DNA of 64,000 nt, taken from assembly GCA_015680685.1 (NCBI GenBank), contig MNCI01000651.1:358894-422893 (forward strand), given 5' to 3'. Below, in pieces: positions 1-11,830 of the stretch; the first letter of the stretch is position 1, and every line of letters starts with the position of its first letter. Position numbers and translations under genes: made by a program. The DNA is from Gnetum montanum (taxonomy: Eukaryota; Streptophyta; Gnetopsida; Gnetales; Gnetaceae). Under the pieces are notes generated by a model. The model made no database searches, was not told where the DNA came from, and saw only the letters and a list, made by a program, of their open reading frames with translations.

Positions 1-765
1 TTCATGAAGACATCTTCACAAAGACATCTTTCTAGAAAGAATGTCTAACATAGAAAGATGTCTTAACCTAGAAGAATAAGTCTCCAGTGATTATTAGATA
101 GTCATTGCATAAATTCCAAAGGAATTTTGAAAACATATTTGCTATAAGAAGACATCATTCCATTTGAAAGTGTGCAAGAATTATGTACTATCAAGTTTCA
201 TTATCAAGAAATCATTTTAATTATCATTATCTTATTATTATTTCTCATTATGGTATCTTTTGTCAATTGTAATTGGTCAAAGATAGCTGTACCTTAGAGT
301 ACAAGGATTAGTAAACTTAGTTGCATTCGTTCCTTGTAATTGTTGTTTTATTTTATTGGCCTATGAGATTGATGTACTTCTTGTAAGAAGGGATCTTACT
401 TGAGCTTGTCAAGATCTTAAGGGATTGAGTGTTAGTATAGTGCCTCAACACTCCAAAGCAAAGCTGAAGTTGTGAAGGTTATGGGATCCTAAAAACCACA
501 TTCTAATCTTGTTAGGACATTGCAAGGTTGAGTGGATTCATTGCATCAAATCACTCTGTAGTGGAGCTTACAGCTTGTACAGGGTGTGGTATCCTTCAAA
601 TCACATTTTGAGAGCAATAAAGTCTAGAGGTATGCTAGCAAACTACCCTCTAAGTGTTAACTATCCAAGTTGAGACACCATGTTAATTTTCATGTGTGCT
701 TTGTTTCAAAAAAATTATCAGTTGGGAAATTTATTCATCTCTCCTTTTAATTTCAATGATCCTCA
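1..765 (+). mobile_element. Copia LTR (octamer family), 5' part outside the window
   Basis: This is the 3' two thirds of a copia LTR in plus orientation. It aligns by eye with the LTRs at 6645-7752 and 11831-12924: the AGACATCT-rich start (1-70), the 'lysine-codon-poor' AT-rich middle, and the tail ending ...GATCCTCA at 758-765. Full family members are about 1.1 kb, so roughly 340 bases lie left of the window. No primer-binding site follows the CA end. Instead minus-strand gag sequence starts at once, so this is a 3' LTR or solo LTR inserted into the gag of the minus-strand element at 769-2109. Confidence 0.8.
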
Positions 766-768
766 CAT

Positions 769-920
769 ATTGTGATGTATACATGTGATGTTTAGCATTA
801 AAGAATGGATTCCCAAACTTCAAAATCCATAGATTTGAAGAATCCTTGCATCCTTACTTTCGAATAGGTGAAGTCGAATCCATCTAACATTGGTGGCTTT
901 ATGTACAAGGTTCCCTCCAT
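769..920 (-). pseudogene. Copia gag N-terminal fragment
   Basis: Reading the minus strand from an ATG at 918-920 gives about 45 codons that begin MEGT and contain the aromatic-rich motif FFKSMDFEVWESIL before a stop. The same opening occurs in the gag of the copia element at 18022-24622, where the matching motif is FFESMEFEVWESIL. This is the start of the UBN2/gag-polypeptide type capsid region of copia retrotransposons. It follows the 5' LTR and primer site (971-2109, read right to left) and is cut at 765-769 by the inserted plus-strand LTR, so the rest of gag lies outside the window. Confidence 0.75.
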
Positions 921-970
921 TTTTCACTCTTAAGGATGATGAAGAACTGATTAATAAAGCACCAAGAGTA

Positions 971-988
971 CCAAGCTCTGATGCTAGT
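971..988 (-). other. Copia primer-binding site (initiator Met tRNA type)
   Basis: On the minus strand the sequence reads ACTAGCATCAGAGCTTGG. It corresponds to the standard copia primer site TGGTATCAGAGCC with a few changes. It lies directly inside the LTR end at 989, which fixes this LTR as a 5' LTR on the minus strand. Confidence 0.7.
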
Positions 989-2109
989 TAAGGATCGTAG
1001 AACTTAGAAGGGGGGATGAGTAAGTTCCCTAAATTAAAATTTCCAAACACAAAGAACATAAGCAATTTTAACATGGTTTCCCAACTTGGGTAGTTCACAC
1101 TCAGAGCATAGATCACTTGCACATCTCTAGACTTTGTTTCTCTTAAAAGTGGTTTTAAGGATACCATACCTTGTACAAGCTCTAAGCTTTGCTCAAAAGT
1201 GATTTAATGCCATGAATCCACTCAACCCTACAAGGTTCTAAAAAGCTTATAAATTGGTTTCTAGGATCCCACAACCTTTACAACTTGAGATCTGCTTTAG
1301 AGCATTGTGGTACTACACCAACACTCAATCCTGTAGGATTCCAACAAGCTCAAGGACGATGCCTTCTAGCAAGAAGCACATCAACCCTATAGGAAAACAA
1401 AAGAGAAACAAGAATTACAAGAAATGAAAGCAACTAATTTTCTTGTGCTTGTATTTTGAGGTATAGAAAAACTGATCATTTACAATAGTATAAAAGATAG
1501 TACAATGAAGTACCAAAAATTAATAGAATAATATACACAATGATTTCTTGATGTTGACACTTTCTTGCAAAAAAAACTTTCACATTCACCAAGAGAATGA
1601 AGTCTTCTTATAGCCTTGATGTTTTTTAAAATCACCTGAAAATTTATGCAATGGCTAGGGAAAACATCTTGATCGAGATTGGGATGTCTCAGTGATTAGA
1701 CCTAAATTCTAGGTAGGCATATCATATCTAGGGAAGATGTCTTCTAAGACACATCCACATGTAGATGTCTTCTCCATGTAGTAGATGTATAGTATTTTTA
1801 TAAGACATCTTGTATGCTTTATTTGTTCTTTAGTCAAGATGTCTTCACAGATGTTAAACTTTGGTTCTCCAAATTTCCTTTCATTGATTTTCCTCATTCA
1901 TGATGTTAGGAACTTCTCCATTTTGCTGTAGTCTTCATCTTTGTCCTTACTCTCACATTAGTTCTTGAGTGTTCACTTTGACATCTCTTTGTAGATGTCA
2001 TTTCTTTGGCTTTCCTTATGGTCTTCATGTTCTTCTATAAACACAAAAATCATACAAAAATCCTCATTCTTCATTTTCCTCAAGGTTTTGACATACCAAA
2101 AGGTCAACA
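989..2109 (-). mobile_element. Copia 5' LTR, minus strand
   Basis: This is a full-length LTR of about 1.12 kb. Read on the minus strand it begins TGTTGACC (2102-2109), runs through TTTTGGTATGTCAAAACC, and carries a dense cluster of AGATGTCT/AGACATCT octamers at about 1680-1870. It ends next to the primer site at 971-988. The same order of blocks is found in the other family members. It belongs to an element whose body extends left, of which only the gag start (769-920) is in the window. I could not find its 3' LTR or a target duplication. Confidence 0.85.
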
Positions 2110-2289
2110 ACTACTACTATGGCTACCTATCTTGTTCCCTGCATGATGGAAGAATAGCTGTAAAATTGAGAACAAATTAGCACATATTACCTAAGACAAA
2201 ACCATAAATCAACTACATTACTAAAAATCATAATTTCAAAACAAATTAAGAAAAAAAATAAAATAAATAGAATGTACCTTTAACATCAT

Positions 2290-3270
2290 GATTTAGTTGG
2301 TTAAGCTTGATGATCAATCTCCTCTTCAAGGGCTCCTCTATGACTAACATTATCTCATTAACCAAAGGCCTCTTTAATTTTTCTCTTGCTAAATCCTTAG
2401 GTTTAGAAAGAAACTTCTTGGCACATTTTCTTGTTCAATGTAGGGTTTGCTCTAAATACTTTCACGAGATGTAGAACAATTACCATCAATTCCCTTAATC
2501 ATGAGAGACAATGATTCATCCACACCCTTTGGTGGATCCTAGGCCTATATGATCAAAATAAGATGCCTCCCCCAAGGCCTAGTGAGTTGGGATGGGTCTT
2601 GAGTCATCCATCATCAATCATTCCTAACTATGAGGAACTTTGAAAATCTTTGTAGGTATGCTACAAAGAATGTGAAATGTACATGGCATTTTGTCATGAG
2701 ATTGTTTTGTAGCTTTAGGATTTCCCCATGAAACCCAAAAACCAAATGAGCAAATTAGTTGAATTGGGTGCCCTCAATAAGAAACTTCTTCATGGTCCAT
2801 AATTGTTCAACATTAACTATTTTCCCCTATGATAGCAACATAGAAAATGCATGGGTTTAAAATAATGGATACATTTCTCTGGCCTCAAGAACTTGGAACT
2901 GGCTTAGAGAGAACCACTTATCATCATGGTGAGTATTTAACCACTTCTCCGCTTCCTCTCAACAATCCACCTGCTTCCCTACTTTGGTGACAATAAGCAT
3001 GCCCTCATTAGGGATACCAAAGAGGTCATTAAAGGTGCAATCATTAACATCCAATATAATAGTCACACCATGAATATGACTGACAAACCTCTTAACTTCT
3101 TTGCTAAAGGATTTGATGATGTTGATCATCTTTGTATTGGGAATGACTAGGCTTGGGGCCATGAAGATATTAAGCAAACCTACATGAGCAATCCTTGCCT
3201 AAATAGCCTCAAATTCCTAATCAACCAACTAGTGTTGTGTAGGTTCCACATGACAACACCTAAGGATTAA
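2290..3270 (-). pseudogene. Retroelement accessory reading frame, plant-transposon-protein-like
   Basis: The minus strand contains a broken reading frame. The best stretch, 2959-3177, encodes 72 residues starting MLNIFMAPSLVIPN and including HIHGVTIILDVND and FNDLFGIPNEG. After a stop, frames continue with WLNTHHDDKWFSL. The 'hydrophobic strand, then FGIP' pattern resembles the family annotated as putative plant transposon protein, usually carried by LTR retrotransposons next to or in place of env. Several stops interrupt it. No LTR can be assigned to it. If it belongs to a plus-strand Tat element like the one at 15.5-25.5 kb, it would be that element's antisense frame, but this is inference. 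Confidence 0.4.
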
Positions 3271-6239
3271 TGTCTTCTCAATGCATCTTGGAGTGATTAT
3301 AGTAACTTCAGATGATGGCACAACTCATACAACATAATAAAAAATGGTCCATTAGTCTTGACATAGGTGCATCATGTCAAACAAAACATAACGAATATAA
3401 CAAAATTTAAACAAAAACTAGTGTAGTCATTTAAACAACCAAAGCCTAAATAACCGAATGACCACATAACTAGGAAAACATTATCATGAGGATAACCAAA
3501 ATAAGAAAACTAAAAATACTCACTTCACATATATGATAAAGGCATTATACAAACTCTATGAGATGGATTTGCTTTTGCATCATGAGATGGGTTTTACCAC
3601 CAACTATGTATTGTTCCATTGACGAGACACCTCTAGGAGGCCTTAGGATGATGTTTGATGTAATTATGAAATTCATCCTTAAATTGTTCCATTACCTCAA
3701 GCCTAACTATTGGGCTTTTAGTAAATATTTCAAATGTTTTTTAGGCTAAGGGTAGAAGATTATCATCCTTGATGAATCCTTGATCATTTACCTTATACTT
3801 GTAGGTAAGTAAAATAATGAAAATTATAATAACTTAATTACATAACAAAAGAAAGATGAAAATAAATTTTTAAAAAATTATAAAAATTTCACATATCCTT
3901 CTATATGGTAGATAGTAATAGGGGGATTCTAAAATAATGTATGTATGTGATGGCCAACCATCAAGGTATTTTTGGTATTGTATTGGTTGAACTTGGGCAT
4001 CTCCCAAATTTTTCATAATTTGTGAGTGTCCACGGTGTTCATGTCAACATTGTTTTCACCCTTTGGATAGGTCTAAGGATTGTCAACTATGAACTTGATG
4101 ATTATACTAGAAGAGTGAGGCAAGATGATTTTTACAATAACAGCCGCTGTATTGGATTCTGAGTGTGACCAAATCATCACACTAAAGTGCTATAATAAGC
4201 AGACTAGGAACTCCCTTGCTCATGGCCTAATCCACAAAGATCAGTCTTTTCACTTCATGTTAGAAGGTGGATTGTTGGACCCAAACATATGAATACAACA
4301 TAGGAGCCCCACTAGCTCAATCACTATTAGGACAAGCTTCAACAAGGCCCTATACCATCCAACAAGTAACCATCACAACCTTGTGTAAGCCAAAAGTAAA
4401 ACTTAATAATTCTGAAATAGCAAGAATCTCACAACTACCATGTCATCATTTCCACATAAACATAACAACAAAATTTACAATTTTCAACCTCTACGATTAA
4501 ATAATACTTCAACTAAGGAAAATAACACTTAGAGAAAAATACCATATAGAATAGTTCACACTTGAATGGAGATGACAATTTACAACCAAAAACGTGAAAG
4601 TGACAATTTACAACCAAAAACATGAAAATGATAGTTTACAATTAAGATTTTTGTTTCCATGCTAAATTCCAAAATTATGAAAAACTAAAAACATAACGCA
4701 AGGCCATAAGCCAAAATGTAAAAAGATTAAATAATAGCAAAACTATAGGAAATACCTATAGTAAATAACTGATAAAAAATATTAAAAATTTTAATTTAAG
4801 TCAAACCACATCTAAACCCTCCTTAACACTTCAACCAATCCCTAGGAACATAGGATGTTGATGGAAAAAAGTTTTCAAAGTATCAACCTTGCCCATCTTC
4901 ACAAGGGTAAAGCCTTAATAGCCCTAAAACCTTATTTTTCACCAATTTGCAAAGAAATTCATAAAAAAATTAATTTCTTATACAAATTTGATGATTCCAT
5001 AGCACCTAGAATTGTAAAACCATAAAATACAAACCAAAAATAATAAAACATAAAAACCCCTAGCCTTTTTCACAAAAAACTACAAAAGTAACCTAACCGT
5101 AACTATCATAGTCAAAACCCTATTTTGTGTGAGTTTATCGAAAAATTTTCCGAAAATTAACCATTAATCCAAATTCAATGATTTTTAAAGTTCTTATAAT
5201 CCTTGAACAATAAAATAAAAACTAAAATCCATAAAAATAAATAATTCATAACCATTTGTTATAGAAAAAATATCAGAATTACACCAAAAATAGCTAAAAA
5301 TATTGAAAACCCACTTGACACTATCTCATAGAAACACCTAGAAAAAATTAACTGTAAAGTGAAATTGAGTGATTTAGAAACTAAATTAACCATAAAAAAA
5401 TAGCAAATAACCCTATAACCTAAAAATATTAAGATACCTAGCAGTTTTTAATAAACAAAATTCAAAAGTTTCATTGCCTTTTGGGTGGGAAAAAGTAGAA
5501 AACACATAGAATTCATGGAAAATAGCATTTATACCATAACAGAGACAAAACCCAAAGCCCAAATAGCATCCAAAACATGTAAAAATAACCTATATCTATA
5601 GTGGAATTTTCACAAAATTCCACTCCAACAAACACACAAGCCCAGATCTATGAAAACACAAAGGTTCTAGGCTACAAACAAAATAAACTCATGGAAAAAT
5701 AGTTAAGGCTGTGTACCTAGGATAAGCAAAGTGGGAGTTTTCTACAATCTTCAAACATGGGCATTGGGAGAGGGCATGAGCTACTACATCCACCTCTTCC
5801 AAAATTGGATTCTTAATAAGAGCCTTCCTTGTTGACATGATGGAAAACTAAGCAAAAATTGATGAAAATCTTTGAATGTTGGTAGGCTTGGGGGAACTAC
5901 ACTAGTACTTAGTGAAGAATAACTAGGGAAATGCTAGGGCCAATGGTAATAGGTAGGGACAAAGCTTCAATCCTAGGCACAATAGCTTGGAGTGATGGAA
6001 TAACAATGATTTTGCAAGAATTGAAGCAAAGAAAACCAAGTTAAACCTAGGCATTCACCATTAAACCCTAGTTTTCATATAGCATGTTCACTTAACTCAG
6101 TGATCAAATTGAAAAGTAAAACTATGCTACATGGATAGGAAAATAAGCCATTCAAGCTTTCCAATTCCGTATGGACCCCACTAGGCACTCAATAAGTAAA
6201 CTAGGAAAATCATGACTACACAAGGATTTGAGCATTAGG
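3271..6239. other. AT-rich stretch without recognisable genes
   Basis: About 3 kb of A-rich sequence with short frames only. I see no LTR ends, no pol motifs and no splice-supported exons. The one clear structure is a small tandem repeat at 4574-4644. AAACCCTAG-like words (about 5050 and 6063) are isolated and are not a telomeric array. Confidence 0.5.
4574..4644 (+). repeat. 28-bp tandem repeat, about 2.5 copies
   Basis: Units at 4574-4601 and 4602-4629 are nearly identical (start GACAATTTACAACC). A diverged partial third copy begins at 4630 (GATAGTTTACAA). Confidence 0.8.
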
Positions 6240-6644
6240 AGCCTTGGAATAGATGCCAAATCCCATCCACTCCCAAAACCTAATTTATAACCCTACACCC
6301 ATGCTATAAAACATAAAGCTCAAGCTAGAAAATAAAATGTCAACATGGATATAAACTAAGTTGAGAAAAACCACAAAACTCATGACAAAATTTGTCATTC
6401 CATGTGACTATGTTGGCCTAGAGCCTAACTATGCTAGCCCAGCATAGTCAAATGCAATATGATGTCTTTTACCAGTTCCAAGCAATTCACCTACACTATG
6501 ATTTCATTCATGAAACTCTATGATCAGAATTAGCACCTAGAACTTAACATTATTAGTCACCAAGCACCAAAATAGATCTAAATCCCAATCCAAATAGGTT
6601 CTCGGGGATGACTACACTGGCAAGGAACATGACTATGATAACCT
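6240..6644. repeat. 193-bp tandem repeat array, left part
   Basis: The repeated core is a variant of CTATGCTAG-CCTAGCATAGTC. One core ends near 6449. The next begins near 6631 and is split by the copia element inserted at 6645, its other half resuming at 12925. The distance between the 6449 core and the split core fits the roughly 193-bp spacing measured in the right part. A weak earlier unit may start near 6240. Confidence 0.65.
6640..6644. repeat. Target-site duplication, left copy
   Basis: AACCT directly precedes the TGTTGA start of the 5' LTR. The partner is AACCC at 12925-12929, a match at four of five bases. Confidence 0.6.
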
Positions 6645-7752
6645 TGTTGAAATTTTGGTATGTAAAAACTTTAAGAAAAATGAAGAACATAGAATGTTGT
6701 GGAATGTGATGTTTTGTAGGGCTGAAGTAAGAAATGACATTTACAAAGAGATCTCAAAGTGGAGACTACAAGGACTTAAGGGAGCATAGACAAGTATGAA
6801 GAATACAAATGAAATGAAGATGCTCCAATTATAGAGAGGAAGTTAAATCAACAAGATGAAGGTTGAAGAACCAAAGTTTAAAAGCTAAGAAGACATCTCC
6901 TAGAAGCAGAAGATGTCTTTGCTGAAGTTGAACACATGTAGAGAATACATCTTCCAAAAACAAGAGATGTCTCCTTTCAAGATAAGGCATCTCCATAGAG
7001 ATGTCTCCAAAAAGACATTCTACTATTAGAAGAGATGTCTCTTTAGAATGGAAGTCAATTTTAGAGAGATGTCCTAATCTCAAAGGAGACATCTGCACTA
7101 TCCATTAGAAAACTATTGCATGAATTTTATGGTGATATTAGAAACTCCAACATAATAAGAAGACTTCATTCTCTTGGAAAATTTGCTAGCATTGAATATC
7201 AAATAGTAATCATTATGTACTATATTCTATTATACTTGTATTATAACATCATCTATTTGGATTGTTGTGAAAATATACTTTATTGACCAAGGAATTTTTA
7301 AATTGAGTTACATTATATCCTTGCAATTCTTTTTCTTTTCTTGCTACCTTGAGGTGTTGGTGTGCTTCTTGCAAGAAGGAAACTTGATCAAGCTTATTTG
7401 GATCCTATGAGATTGAGTGTTTATACAATGTCATAACACTTCAAAGAAAAGCTTAATTTGTAAAGGTTATGGGATCCTTGAAACTATATTCTAAGTGCAT
7501 TGGAACCATGCAAGGTTGAGTGGTTTCTTACCAATGAAAAACTTTGGAGTGGAGCTTAGAGCTTGTAAAGGGTGAGGCATCCTTCAAACCACATTTTAGA
7601 AAAACAAAGTTCAAACATGTGCAAAAAATATACCCTCCAAGTGCAGACTATCCAAGTTGGGGAACCATGTCAAATTTGGGTGTGGTTTTTATGGAAATTT
7701 AATTTTTCTTTAGGGAACTTATTCATCCCCCTTTCTAAGTTCTTGATCCTCA
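6645..7752 (+). repeat. 5' LTR of the plus-strand copia element
   Basis: It begins TGTTGAAATTTTGGTATG and ends GATCCTCA, about 1108 bp. Octamer cluster AGACATCT/AGATGTCT at about 6889-7095. It aligns throughout with 11831-12924, for example the shared block AAAGAGATCTCAAAGTGGAG. Confidence 0.9.
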
Positions 7753-7754
7753 AG

Positions 7755-7772
7755 TGGTATTGGAGCCTGGTC
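7755..7772 (+). other. Copia primer-binding site
   Basis: TGGTATTGGAGCCTGGTC lies two bases inside the LTR end. The standard copia site complementary to initiator methionine tRNA is TGGTATCAGAGCC, so two positions differ. Confidence 0.85.
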
Positions 7773-7989
7773 ATCTCTCATAGATAAAGCAACACAACCA
7801 TAAAAGTAGCAATCTACATTATGTATAACTTGATAAGGAGAATTATATGGTTTATTAATTGATATTTTCAACTCCCATATCAAATCTGTAAAGGTAAATC
7901 CTTCAATTATTTCTTTAAATTTAGGAATAGAAAAGACTATGACTATAGATTAATCAAACTTATGATAATCTAGATGATAATGGAAGATC

Positions 7990-8370
7990 AAATAATGAAT
8001 TTTCTTTTGATGAAAGGCATGGTCTATTCTACCATGAAGTTATTTCTTTTCAAAGCTTATGTGTTAATATGAAAAATGTTTTATAGATTAAGGATATGAA
8101 AATTACATCTCTTAATGATCAATTTTCTTATTTTAAGAAGTAAAAATCATATATTAAGGCTAAATTTCAAAGACTAACCAATGTGATTGAGTAGATGAGT
8201 AAGAACTCTTCAAAGAAAAAAAAAGACCAAAAGCAAAAAGATGGATGTCTAGGAGATTCTCAAGAAGAAAATCAATCTAGATTTGATAAAAAGTCAAATC
8301 CTAGAATTTTAAATTGTTTCTTTTTTGGAAAATCTAATCATATTCAAGAATATTACTCTCTTAGAATGAA
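7990..8370 (+). pseudogene. Copia gag C-terminal relic
   Basis: A lysine-rich frame encodes KNSSKKKKDQKQKD near 8200 and is followed at 8313-8360 by NCFFFGKSNHIQEYY. This is a decayed CCHC zinc knuckle in which the second and last cysteines are lost (C-x2-F, and Y in place of C). The knuckle normally binds RNA during packaging. The capsid part that should lie upstream is absent. One in-frame stop interrupts the basic stretch. Confidence 0.6.
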
Positions 8371-8429
8371 TTAGTTCACTTGATCTTTGCAAAAGCATCC
8401 TGGTTAAGGAACTTTGTAGGTTTGGAACC

Positions 8430-8885
8430 AAAAAACTAAGGATGCCTAAAAAGAACTTGATGGTTCAAATAGCTCTCTTTGATGCCAAAACTAGCATGTG
8501 CTATAGTGAAAATGGATGTTTAAGGTACATGATAGGTGATAAAACCTATTTCACCCTCTTCATAGAACAAAATTATGAAATTTTTGTCACATTTGAAGAT
8601 AACATGGAAGCTCAAATTATAGGCATTGGTACAATAGGAGGAAAAGATAAAGGAATACCTATTATACATTAGGTTTTCTTTGTTAAAGCCTTAAAACATA
8701 ATCTTCTTAATGTTAGTCAACTTTTTTATTCAAATTTCAATGTTACTTTTTCTAAATAATCTTGTAGAATAAAAAAATTAAACACTAGAAACATTGTGAT
8801 AGAAGGAACTAGAAAGGGAAATTTTTATACCACTATTTTTGGAAATAATCCTAACCTTGAATCTAAGTGCTTAGGTAGTTGTACA
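8430..8885 (+). pseudogene. Copia protease relic
   Basis: The frame contains YMIGDKTYFT, which corresponds to the 'H-M-T-G-D' stretch just after the catalytic Asp-Ser-Gly of copia aspartic proteases. The DSG itself is not readable: the codons before it are frameshifted. Further along, the core strands VTFEDN and GIGTIGG and then LKHNLLNVSQLF match the usual copia protease/pre-integrase order. The clearest open part is 8442-8672. The protein would cleave the Gag-Pol polyprotein if intact; here it is broken. Confidence 0.75.
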
Positions 8886-9795
8886 AATGATACCCTCCTA
8901 TGGCATAGGAAGCTAGGTCACATCAAGAAAGAAATTATTTAAACACTTGTAACAAAGGAAATGGTTCCTGGGCTACCCAAAATCAAATACTTTAATCTGA
9001 ATATGTGCAAAGCATGCCAAAAAGGAAAAGAAACAAGGTTAAGATTTTGTAAGAAAAATTTTATATCTACCTCTTGTTCCTTAGATCTACTACATATGGA
9101 TGTGGTTGGTCCTTCTTAAACACTTAATTTGGGAAAGAAAAGGTACTTTCTAACTATTGTTGGTGAATACTCTTGTTTTACTTGGGTTGCCTTTTTATAT
9201 CACAAAGACAAGGTATTTGATCATTTCTTAAGGATTTGCAATCTGATTCAAAATGAAAATAGCTATGGAATTTATGTTATTAGGGTTCACAATGAAGGGA
9301 AATCTAAGTTTGAGTAGTTTTATCAAATGAATGGCATACTTCATCAATTTTTTGCTATAAGAACTTAAAAAATGATTTTTTCAAAAGGAAAAACATGATT
9401 TTGAATGAAATGGAAAGGACTATATTGAATGAACGAAATCTTTCCTATCACTTTTGGGCTGAAGTAATTAACACTGCTTGTTATGTCTCCAATAAAAGTT
9501 TTGTAAGAATATTTACTTCTAAAAATCCTTATGAATTATGGACTGGTAGAAAACCTTTAGTGGGTTATTTTCATGTTTTTATTTCAAAATGTTGTATTCT
9601 TAATGATAAAGATAATTTACTAAAATTTGATCCTAAAATCAATGAAGGTATTTTCTTAGAATATTTTCTAGTTAGTAGGGCTTATATATTTTTCAATAAA
9701 AGTACAAATATTGTAGAAGAAATTATAAATGTTAAAGTTGATGATCATGACATTACCTCTCCACAACCTAATGATGAAGTTGTTTCTATTTAAAA
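8886..9795 (+). pseudogene. Copia integrase relic
   Basis: The HHCC zinc domain reads LLWHRKLGHIKKE, then MCKACQKGKE. The core follows with HMDVVGPS (first catalytic Asp), GKKRYFLTIVGEYSCFTWV, and RVHNEGKSKFE. In that last motif the second Asp of the expected D-N-G-G-E-F motif is replaced. A deletion/frameshift removes the region of the catalytic Glu. It resumes at 9395 with LNERNLSYHFWAEVINTACYVSNK and continues to the C-terminal segment PYELWTGRKP. With catalytic positions lost and several stops present, it cannot function. Confidence 0.85.
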
Positions 9796-9849
9796 ACTAT
9801 CCAGTTCCATTCAAGTTCAAGTTGAAAAAAAATTATAAAATACATAGTG

Positions 9850-10720
9850 AACATTAACAAAAGCAAGAGGATGAACTTGATGAAATTTCTCCAATTCAAC
9901 CAAAAATACCTAGACTTAGTACAACACACTCCCTCAATGATGTCATTGGGAAAGTTCAAGATGGTGTTAGCACTAGAAGTCAAACCAAAGAAATTTATGT
10001 TTTTGCAACCACTCTCTCTCAACTTGAACCCAAAAACTTCAAAGAAGCTAAAGGAGAAGAAGGCTGGATTTCATCTATGCAAGATGAGATAAATCATTTT
10101 ACTAGGAATAATGTATGGGAATTGATGCCTAGACTAGATCATACACCTATTATTGGAACAAAATGTGTCTTTAAAAAAAAAACTAATGAAAATGGAAATA
10201 TTATAAAAAATAAAGCTAAATTAGTTGCCAAAGGATACAATCAACAGGAAGGGATTGATTTTGTTGAAACTTTTTGTTCTTGTTGCTAGACCAGAATCTA
10301 TTATACTACTTTTGACATACACTAGTATTAGAAATATTAAACTATATCAAATGCACATAAAACGTGCCTTTCTAAATGGAACCATATAAGAAGAAGTTTA
10401 TGTTAAAGAAATTGAAGGTTTTATAGATCCCATCAAACCTAAAGCTTAAGAAGGCTCTATATGGTCTTAAACAAGCTCCTAGAGCTTGGTATGAAAGACT
10501 CTCTCAACATCTCAAATTAAAGGGTTTCAAATGAGGTAAAGTTGATGCTACTTTATTTCTTAGAAGAGAAGGTAGTGATCTACTTATTGTTCAAATTTAT
10601 TTTGGTATTATTATTTTTGGTGTTACTAATGAAACTCTCTACAAGGAATTATTAAATCTTATGTAATATGAATTTGAAATGAGCATGATGGGAGAACTAA
10701 AAAATTTCTTGGATTTAAAA
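9850..10720 (+). pseudogene. Copia reverse transcriptase relic, active site lost
   Basis: The linker reads VIGKVQDGVSTRSQ, then the reverse transcriptase starts with MQDEINHFTRNNVWELMPR. KLVAKGYNQQEGIDFVETF follows, then RAFLNGTI and a shifted frame. The catalytic YVDD motif should lie near 10590-10630, where the frame reads VQIYFGIIIFG: both aspartates are gone. At least three frameshifts are needed to follow the domain. It is a standard plant copia reverse transcriptase beyond repair by simple readthrough. Confidence 0.85.
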
Positions 10721-11480
10721 TAAATTAATATAAAGAAGGAACCTTCATTTGTCAAACCAAATATTTCAAAGATCTTCTACTCAAATTCAACCTAGTTGTT
10801 GTGAAGATAAAAAACACTTCTATGACTGCCAAATTTAAACTTACAAAAGATGATCAAGGAAAAGATGTTGATTAGAAGCTTTATAGAGGCAAGATAGGTA
10901 GTCTATTTTATTTATTTTCTCATAGACTTAACATAGATTTACATGTAAGAATGTGTGCTAGATATCAGGCCACTCCAAAATAATCTCATTTGAAAGAAAT
11001 TAAATGAATTTTTCATTATTTAAAAGTTGCTAATAACTAGGTTCTTTGGTATCTAAATGATTCTCCCCTTGATCTTACTAGATATTGTGATGTAGATTGG
11101 GTAGATTGGTCAAATGATCATCAAAGCACAAGTGGAAATTACTTATTTCTAGGAAGAACCCTTGTTTCTTAGACAACAAGAAAAGAAAATTCTACAATAC
11201 TTTCTATAGTATATGCTAAATATATCTTAGGTAGGAGTTTCTCTGCTTAACTTTTATGGATGAAATAAACACTTAAAGACCTAGGGGTCCAATCTCAATA
11301 TACACCTATCTTTTATGAAAACAATAGTATCATAAACATGATAAAAAATATGATTCAATTCATGTACCAAACACATTGAGATTCATCATTACTTTATATG
11401 AGAACATACTCAACAAGGGCACATAAAACTAGAGTTTATTAGAACTAAAAATCAAATAGATGATGATTAACTTCTCTATG
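10721..11480 (+). pseudogene. Copia reverse transcriptase thumb and RNase H relic
   Basis: The frame contains FICQTKYFKDLLLKF and YRGKIGSLFYL, then DLTRYCDVDWVDWSNDHQST and GNYLFLGRTLVS, which mark the RNase H domain with its D-W-A-G-like start. TILSIVYAKYI corresponds to the 'A-E-A-E-Y' catalytic segment, with the glutamate replaced. Several stops occur. It ends about 350 bp before the polypurine tract, as usual. Confidence 0.8.
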
Positions 11481-11816
11481 TAACAATATGGAAATAGGAT
11501 CCTATCCTATCAAGAAAGTTTTCTTTCTTTTGTATTTTTATGTTTCTTTTTTTCTCTTATCATAAAAACAAAAACAAATCACAAAATAAAAAACACAATA
11601 AATCGTATATGTATATTTTCTCTCTTGCACATGTTTAGGGGAAGTTCTTCTCCACTCCTTTTTGATGCTATCCAGAAGGGAAAAGAAATTTTATAGATTT
11701 CCACTACTATATGTGATTGTTATGTGGATAACTAATGACATGGGTGATATTGAGAACATATAACTTCATGATTTCTAGAGACTACTAACCCATTTTCTTA
11801 AGTTTTTGACATCACC

Positions 11817-11830
11817 AAAAAGATGGAGAT
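11817..11830 (+). other. Polypurine tract
   Basis: AAAAAGATGGAGAT lies directly before the 3' LTR at 11831. The related element has AAAAAGGAGAAGAT at the same place (19115-19131, minus). Confidence 0.75.

Noticed and set aside
1709-1897. 62-codon frame within the minus copia LTR
   Set aside because: It lies in the LTR octamer region and is not conserved as a frame in the other LTR copies.
5040-6075. AAACCCTAG-like words suggesting telomeric repeat
   Set aside because: Only isolated single words; no tandem TTTAGGG run.
6829-7098. 89-codon minus-strand frame with repeated RHLLLLGDVF-like text
   Set aside because: The apparent peptide repeat is just the translated AGACATCT/AGATGTCT octamer cluster of the LTR.
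9786-10022. 78-codon minus-strand frame
   Set aside because: Opposite the copia linker between integrase and reverse transcriptase; no motif of its own.
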